A DNA stretch of 64,000 bases from Rheum nobile (Eukaryota > Streptophyta > Magnoliopsida > Caryophyllales > Polygonaceae): the NCBI GenBank assembly GCA_027886185.1, contig WOAB01000501.1:1550001-1614000 (forward strand), read 5' to 3'. The notes beneath the pieces were generated by a model. It did not search any database. It saw only the letters and a program-made list of their open reading frames with translations, and was not told the origin of the DNA. Below, in pieces: positions 56,982 through 64,000 of the stretch. The position numbers were made by a program, and so were the translations under genes. Every line of letters starts with the position of its first letter. Positions within the stretch are counted from its first letter, which is position 1.

Positions 56982-58186
56982 ACCTACTATTTGTCAAACA
57001 TACGATAAGTACTATTCTATGGCATTAATTGTTCCTTGTCACCATTGGGATCGGGAGCAGTACGTACAAAATTCTATTTGATGGTGTCATCTTTCATGAA
57101 TTGGTTTAAATTGCCCGAAATTCAAACCCAAACGCTACGGATGGGGTTTAATTGGTGGGCCCTCCACTTTTCACTCGCCATGGTCCACCAGACTTGGACA
57201 AAGTCAAACCAAAGATTACATTCGTCTCCATAACTCATACCATAATCCCTTGCACTATAAACTTTTCAAGCAAATTTTAAGGGATTGGTCTAGTAAAATA
57301 TAATGGAATATTGATGTGAGGTATCGTAAGTTCGAGATTTTGTTAGTTTTGTTAAGGTAAAGAATATGTAAATCATCATTTCACAATAGCCACGTAGGTA
57401 AATCGATGACATGATTTTTGATGTACAATTATAATTGGGTATATATCCATCAAATCTTATCTAATTGGATATATATCCATCAAAATCTAAAAATTGAATA
57501 TATATCCATAAAATTATAAAAATCTTGTATAATTATTCTTTATGTGTTAATATCAATCTAAGTAAAAAATAAATACAAAAATAACACAAATTTCCTTAAA
57601 AATCAAAATCCATCAAAACTAGAAGTATTTAAATTTGATTCCAGAAAAAAATAGAAATGAAGCAGTGTTATTGAAACATGGTCTTTGTATGTTTTTGATC
57701 ATGCACAAAGAAGAACAAAAAATAGATAGATAAAAGTATCAAAATGCCGTAAATGACCTATGTTTATGATAAAAAATGTGGTAATGACAAACTATAAGAT
57801 TTACCTACGTACAGATGCAAGATTGAAGAAAAGAAACAAGGGAAAGATAAACCTAAAAGTGTGAGAGAGAAATAAAGTTAATTAAAAAAATATGTTAAGA
57901 GTTTTTTTGAAAATTATATTTTTAATAAATATATTGAAAATCTTATCTTGGATAATTATACAAGATTGATATAATTTGATGGATATATAATCTATTTCTT
58001 AGATTTGATGGATATATATTCAATTAGATAAGATTTAATGGGTATATATCCAATTACCCCTTTATTAAAATAACAAATCTAAGCTAAATAAGTAAGTGCT
58101 TCTAGAAAAGGGGAAAAATGCAATTCGTCTCAAACGCCCTTAAAGAATGTATTTTTCGTCTCAGGGCGTATTTTTTCCTAAACGTA
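56982..58186. other. Intergenic DNA between copia nest and LINE
   Basis: AT-rich DNA without a recognisable gene. It contains the foldback element at 57432-58056. Confidence 0.55.
57432..58056. mobile_element. Foldback MITE with about 105-bp arms
   Basis: TAATTGGGTATATATCCATC at the left pairs with the complement of the right end, TAATTGGATATATACCCATT. The arms continue through AAATCTTATCTAATTG to AATCTTGTATAATTAT with few mismatches. Each arm holds three spaced copies of a TATATATCCATCAAA-like motif. Non-coding core of about 400 bp; no target duplication is found. Confidence 0.75.
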
Positions 58187-58236
58187 TTTTTTTTGGTGCA
58201 AAGGAGGGTTATACCCTTTTATTCAAATACGAAAAA

Positions 58237-61200
58237 TTAAACATACTCACTAAGAAGTTTATCAGCTTCTAGAAACATGATAAGGCCCACAGACAGGAGC
58301 GTAAAACAATTAAAATCACCAGCACACGAAGAACTAAATTTTGCTAGCCAATCCACAACTTGATTCCCGAGCCGAGGAACATGTTTAATGACCACCCGCC
58401 AGTTAGGATCAGTGAAATAGTTTTTTATTTTGAGGATGTAATCCCGGTGGAGCATTGGGGGTCCCTCCGCAGCAGTAACTTGCTCCAAAACATCAGTAGA
58501 GTCGATCTTCACTTCAAGGTCAGTCACATGCATATCCTTAGCAAGTTTTAAGCCATGAAGTAATCCCAAAAGTTCAGCTTTGAAGGCCGAATTGCCTGGC
58601 CCATGCACAGCAAACCCACGAATAAAATTTCCTATGTGATCACGAAGCAGGCCACCCGTAAACACCTTCAACTCTCCTGGACAGAACGCCCCATCACAAT
58701 TTAATTTAATCCAACCCACCAAGGGCCTTTTCCATGTTTCCAAAGCTCCAGCTCCACCATTCTCACCCCTGTTCGAGTGTAACCCCAAGTATTCTACAAC
58801 CCGATCAAGAATGAATCGAGAGTGGGGTTGGGAGACCACCAAACCAGTGTTAAAGACGCGAGCGTTTCGCCATCGCCACAACCACCAAATAGCAAATGAA
58901 AACACTGTTGCCCATGGAGCTGCTCGACTGATGTTGGTCTCCACCCAAGCTTTTAACTCCTGTGAGAAGAAGCTCCGATGACGGGAGTGATCAAGCAGCT
59001 CAGTCCATATCACAGCAGCAAGCGGGCAGTCCCGGAGGATATGCAAGGTAGTCTCCGACACGTCTTTACAGTACCGCAAAATAAATCTGACCCGCAGTGT
59101 CGACGAATCATGTTGACATTACACATAATAGCGTTGTGAGTCGTAAGCCAGAGAAAATTTCGAGCCCGTTGAGTAGTGTTAACCTTCCAAATTTTCTTCC
59201 ACACCGGTTCATCAGCCTCAGTACTGTCATTACGGAGAATCACCATTGCAGAATGCAAGGTGAACTTGTCGGACCCCGTAGCACTCCACCCAAAATTGTC
59301 ACATGATCCTTCTGCGACAAGGGATATAGTGTCAGGCTTGACGAGCGCATCCGGCGGAAGCAGGTGGGAAAACTCATGCCAATTCCAAGTCTCCCCATTC
59401 CAATACTCAGCAACTGTTCGTCCTTGCTTAGCCTCTTCCAGTGGACCCGTTGCCAGAGACTCCAAAGTGACAGTGTCAACCCAAGGATGGGTCCAAAAGA
59501 AAGTAATGAGCCCATCCCCGATAATAGTGACTATCCCTTTAAGCAGATGCTCATTGGCACTAACTATGCCAGTCCAGAGATTAGACGATCCCGGGACTGC
59601 TCAAAATATATCCTTGTCACATCTCCCATGTCAATATTTCCCGCGAACAACACGGGACCATAAAGACTCTGGTTCGGAGATAGTTCGCCAGCCCATTTTA
59701 GTCATAAACGCAGAGTTTACCTGACGCATGCTTCTCATGCCCAGTCCACCAGCCGACTTATGTATTTTCAGTGTATCCCAGTTAAGGAGGTGGGGCTTCC
59801 TCTTTTCCGCCGTAGACCCCCACACAAACCCCCTTATCTTCTTGTCAAGCTCATCACAAATGTAAAGGGGAGCCTATTAGTTTGCATAGCATAGTAGGGA
59901 ATCGTTGCCACAGCCGAGTTAGCGAGCGTGATTCTTCCTGCCATGGATAATAGCTTATCCTTCCATCCTGCTAACTTTTAATCAACACGCTTGAGGATGT
60001 GCTTGAATGTGTTTTTTGACATCCGCTGCTTAGACATTGGAATTCCCAAATACTTACCAAGATCGTTTGTCGTCGGGATTCCACCCTCTCTGCATACCCG
60101 ATCAACCACCTCAGGAGGAGTAGAGTTAGAGAAACAAATCATAGATTTATGGAAATTAATCTTGGCCCCCGACGCAACACATAACTTCTCAAGGCAATAC
60201 CGAATCACTCGCATCTGCTCCGGGGAGGCCTCAACAAAAAGGATTAAGTCGTCTGCAAAAAACAAGTGAGATAGCCCCGGTCCATTCGCAGACAAGCTGA
60301 TTGGCTTCCATGCTCTAGACGAAACTGCCTCATCGATAATATGCCCTAATCTTTCCATGCATAACATAAAGAGATAAGGCGATAGGGAATCCCCCTGACG
60401 AACCCTGCGAGACGGACGAAACTAATCCCCCAATTCTCTGTTCTACAGAATGCGCATACTACATGAAGATATGCAGTCCATGATGACCTTAGTGACCCGG
60501 ACAGGCAGGCGGAGCTCCTGTAGAGTATCACGGATAAAAGCCCATCTAACTCTATCATATGCCTTTTCCAGATCAATTTTAATTGCCATAAAATGGGCCC
60601 CCGTCGACGACCACATAGAGTGCATTACCTCCTGAGTGATGACAATATTGTCAGTAATATGTCGCTCAGGAACAAAGCTCGGTTGAGTGGGCGCGACCAC
60701 CTTACGCATTAGAGGCTTCAACCTCAAGACGATTGCCTTCGTTGCAATTTTAAAAGCAACATTACATAAGCTTATGGGCCGCAATTGGTGAGCAGTTTCA
60801 GGACTATCCACTTTAGGAATAAGGACAAGCATCCTCTCATTCATTGTTTCTGGCACCCCATGGCCGTTAAGAATTCGAAGCACACTCTCCTCAACCTCTT
60901 GATGAACCAACGGCCAATTCTTTTGATAAAATATAGCATGATAGCCATCAGGCCTAGGAGCTTTCAATGCCCCCATATCATCCACCGCTGCTTTGACCTC
61001 CAATTCAGTAAACGGATGACACAAGTCCTCCAACTCAAGCTGAGACACTTTAGGGAACCGACCCCGGGGGATATCAAATGGACCATCCGAAGCAGAATCT
61101 TCAGTGTACAAAGAGTGGAGATGGGAGGTAACCAAACGACGAATTGTCGTCGGGTCCCACACCCATTCATTCAGTTCATTTCTTAGACCTTCCACCCGAT

Positions 61201-62412
61201 TCTGTTTCCGCCGGACGACAGAGCAAGCATGGAAAAATTGGGTATTTCAGTCCCCATCGAGAAGAGCATCCGATCGAGCTTTTTGCATCCAAAATAGATG
61301 GATTTGTTCTAAGGTAGCTTCGAGTTGATGATGAAGCTTACGTTCCAGCTGTAGTAGGCCTCTGTTATTGCCGACACACAATTGTTTCTGAACCCCTCAA
61401 TTCTCCTCCATAGGCGATCTCTTATGCGAAACAAATTACCAAACACTGCTTTATTCCAACCCTCCAAGCCTTGAGTCAATGTTGAGAGGGCTTGAGAGAG
61501 AGGGGCGCCATGACTCCAATTTTGAGCCAAGAAAGATTGAAACTCGTGGTGCATTAGCCACGCAGCTTGAAACCGAAAAGGTTTGTTAAATGGCCGGTAG
61601 TTGTGAAAGCCCCGGACACTAAGCAGGATCGGGTTATGGTCTGACTGAATAGCTGGCAGGTGACGTACTGCACCTTCCTCAAAGAGACTCCTCCAAGCCA
61701 TATTACAGAGTCCACGGTCTAACCTCGCCCTTGTATGGGTTGTTGGATCTAGACCTCTATTCCAGGTGAATTTCTGACCAGAGTAACCGAGGTCAAGAAG
61801 GCACATTTCATCAATCCAATGATTGAATTTTGCGCATCGACGTCGCATACCATCCGAAGTTCCTGATCTCTCTTCCATCGATTTAGTTTCATTGAAGTCT
61901 CCCATCATTAACAATGGAAGATCGTTTGAGCTACAAAAGTTCAGCAGTCGACTCCACAATTCCTCCCGAGTCTGAGGTTGCGGGTTGGCATAGACAGCAG
62001 AGAAGAGCCACTCGGCCTGACCCGACGGAGTCACCTTCAAAGATACAACCTGGGCGTGTACATCCACCTGCTCAAGCTTCACCCTATCACGTCTCTAGAG
62101 GACCCAAATGCCCCCATGAAAGCCAATAGCTTCTGAACGCAAGAGACCATCAAACCCAATTTGCTTATAAACATGGTCAGATTGGGGTCCACTAATTCTC
62201 GTTTCAAGAAGGACAAGGATGGATGGGTCATGCAGGCGAAGTAAGTCTTTAAGCGCGCAAAAGAAACCTTTGCTTCCAGCACCTTGCGTATTCCAAGAGA
62301 CAATCTTCAAATCCGGGATTATCATGGATAACAGATGATTGAATGGAGAATAAAAGGACAACCAGTTGGAAATCAACTCAGCAATCCGACGATTCCATGG
62401 TGGCATCACCAT
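58237..62412 (-). pseudogene. LINE ORF2: endonuclease, reverse transcriptase, RNase H (broken)
   Basis: Endonuclease: LKIVSWNTQGAGSKGFFCAL, LLETRISG, MMGDFNETKSMEERSG and AIQSDHNPILL (catalytic SDH). One TAG at 62095-62097 interrupts it in frame. RT: LRPISLCNVAFKIATKAIVL, FMAIKIDLEKAYDRVRWAFI and FADDLILFVEASPEQM. Further on come zf-RVT pieces (GSDKFTLHSAMV, ARNFLWLTTHNAIMCNVNMI) and an intact RNase H domain (WIKLNCDGAFCPGELKVFTG, FKAELLGLLHGLKLAK, VKIDSTDVLEQV) ending at TAA-side position 58237. Frameshifts occur near 61325, 60430, 59500 and 59080, and a stop at 59978. It therefore cannot make a complete enzyme. Confidence 0.9.
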
Positions 62413-62458
62413 CCTGTAACCTATTGCAGGTAGCCCTCGTATGTTGCTCCTCGAGACT

Positions 62459-64000
62459 TTATACTGTAACTTCCATTATGCTGTCCATAAGCAAATCTGT
62501 CCGACCCTCGGAGCCTCCGAGGCCCGAATCAAGGTCCATGCCACCATGATTGGGAGGATCACTCGTATGTTCCTGCACACGAGTCTGCTTGTTCTGGTTA
62601 CTGTCAATACCAAAGGCCTCTAGATCAAAGTTAGGTACTGCAGCAGGCCCTGGGTCAACCTCTTTCCAAAACTTTCCCTGTAATTCAGTGAAAGTACCGG
62701 ACAATAAAGATTCACCCAAAAAACTATCCTCCGTAAAATCTTGCTGAATATCTTTATCAACTTCATGTTGAATATCCTTTCCTTTCCTTGTTTTATCTTC
62801 TTTCGCCTCCTTTCCTGATATCCTTGACTGGGTCGAAATTTTAGGGGTGTGGATCTTTATTCCCAAACTCCTTTTTTTCCTTGTATTTCCCGTATTATTC
62901 TTTCCTTTAACCGCATCCTTATTGCCTTTCCTTCATGTAGTATTCTTGGTCAGCATCGACTTTGTTTCCTTAATTATATCCTTTTGGTTGGCCCCTTGGA
63001 GAGATTCTTGCAGAGCTGTCACATCCTTTTCCCTCTCAACTTCCTCATCCATTTCGGTTAGGATCTGAAAACGAGATCCCGAGCTTTCCGGAATATCTTT
63101 AGCAGATTTGGCTGACGCGGTTTTCTTTGGGATTTGAAAATCATCTTGAACCGGATTCGCATTCTTCGGACCCGGGTTTGCTTGAGCCGACGCCCCCCTG
63201 TCCTTCTGATGTGAATGGTGTTGCGCCGTCGACGGAACATGCCCCCCTTTCTGATGCAATTCAGCCTTAGCATCTGGTTTCCTCCTTTCAACGGGCTCAG
63301 GAAACATCCAACTTCCCCACGCTTCTCTATATTCTGGCGCCTCCGCAGCCACACTTTGGGCGTTGGAATCCCAGTCAGTAGTAGAAGCAAAGCATTTATC
63401 CATCATATGGCCTATTCGCCCACAGTTGAAACAAATCATTTTCAGGCCCTCATATTGGATTTTCCATATCCTGTCGTTCATCCTGGACTTAGAGAGCAAA
63501 GGCTTGTTGATGTCGATTTCAACACTCAGTCGTGTAAACTTCCCTCGCTCAGCAGTGCTCGTGGTTCTATCAATTTTTAGGACCCGCCCAATCTTAGCCC
63601 TTATCTTATTTAGTATCCAAGCATCGAAGTATTCCATCGAGAGATTAGGGATACGCACCCATGTTGTGATACATCTAATCGGTTCCTCGCTTGCAACAAA
63701 GTTTGGCCTCCATTTCTGGATTGTAAGGTAATTCTCCCCTATAAGCCAAGGTCCATCTAGTAAAACATGGTTAAAATCCTCAGTATTGCGGAACTTAATC
63801 ACATAGTAGTCATTTCCAATATCCACCATGGTGAATTCCCCTTTAGTCTTCCATTTCTGCATCAGCGTCTTTCGAAGAAATATGAAGCCTACATTCCTCC
63901 CAAAGACCTTAACAATCAGAGAGTTCCTCCAAGGCTGCCTTATTCTCCTCTTGTCATCCGTCGAGAGGATGATAACGGGGCAAGCAGGGTCTTCGTTCAG
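62459..64000 (-). pseudogene. LINE ORF1 (DUF4283/zf-CCHC), partial, one internal stop
   Basis: The frame is open from the window edge down to 62459, with a single TGA at 62933-62935. The DUF4283 domain reads FGRNVGFIFLRKTLMQKWKT, NTEDFNHVLLDGPWLIGENY and WVRIPNLSMEYFD. The zinc knuckle is CFNCGRIGHMMDKC. A Lys/Ser/Gln-rich tail follows. ORF1 proteins bind LINE RNA. The start codon is outside the window. The downstream ORF2 begins within about 50 bp. The stop lies after the domains, so a truncated protein could still form. Confidence 0.88.

Larger units (their letters stand above)
58187..64000 (-). mobile_element. L1-like LINE (3' part; runs off the window)
   Basis: ORF1 and ORF2 are on -. 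The 3' end is a short A run (T 58187-58194 on +) about 45 bp after the ORF2 stop. Order: ORF1 (DUF4283 and zinc knuckle), endonuclease, RT, zf-RVT, RNase H. The 5' end lies beyond 64000. It is better preserved than the LINE at 11.3-16.1 kb but is broken by stops and frameshifts. Confidence 0.93.

Overview
The window is nuclear DNA from a flowering plant, most likely a eudicot. It has spliced genes with GT-AG introns, La-related protein 1 and SKP1 homologues of plant type, plant-type Helitrons, Tat-lineage Ty3 and Ty1/copia retrotransposons, L1-like LINEs with RNase H, and Stowaway-, Tourist- and hAT-like MITEs. I cannot place the family or genus. All identities come from reading the sequence and recognising motifs; no search was run.

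Layout. 1-0.33 kb: a foldback MITE. 1.6-2.9 kb (+): a complete two-exon SKP1 gene. 3.4-10.6 kb: a Helitron of about 7 kb, with remnants of an RPA/DUF223-like gene and a PIF1-type helicase C-terminus, inserted inside a 238-bp Helitron of the same group. 11.3-16.1 kb (+): a decayed LINE interrupted by a 2.38-kb solo LTR. 16.3-17.5 kb (+): a small three-exon Trm112p/UPF0434-family gene. 18.6-22.1 kb (-): a six-exon LARP1-like RNA-binding protein gene, convergent with the previous gene. 22.4-25.4 kb: AT-rich intergenic DNA with three MITEs. 25.7-32.6 kb (-): a ten-exon A1-family aspartyl protease gene whose introns hold about five MITE-like elements. 32.6-34.96 kb: intergenic.

34.97-56.98 kb is one retrotransposon nest. 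A Ty1/copia element (coding on -) has TTTTG target duplications at both outer ends. Its RT domain holds a 2.38-kb solo LTR, its leader holds a hAT-like element carrying a piece of a HAM/GRAS gene, and its right-hand LTR holds an 11.2-kb Tat-lineage Ty3 element. The Tat element has gag-pol on - and an intact spliced antisense ORF on +. Its second RNase H domain holds a third solo LTR. 57-58.1 kb is intergenic with a foldback element. 58.2-64 kb (-) is an L1-like LINE running off the right edge.

The four host genes (SKP1, Trm112-like, LARP1-like, aspartyl protease) look intact but share no evident pathway; the rest is transposon-derived or intergenic. The most unusual pattern is that all three solo LTRs carry clusters of short GC-rich palindromes. 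In the two homologous 2.38-kb LTRs the clusters lie at matching positions but use different palindrome sequences. The third, apparently unrelated LTR carries nearly the same palindrome and spacer as one of them.
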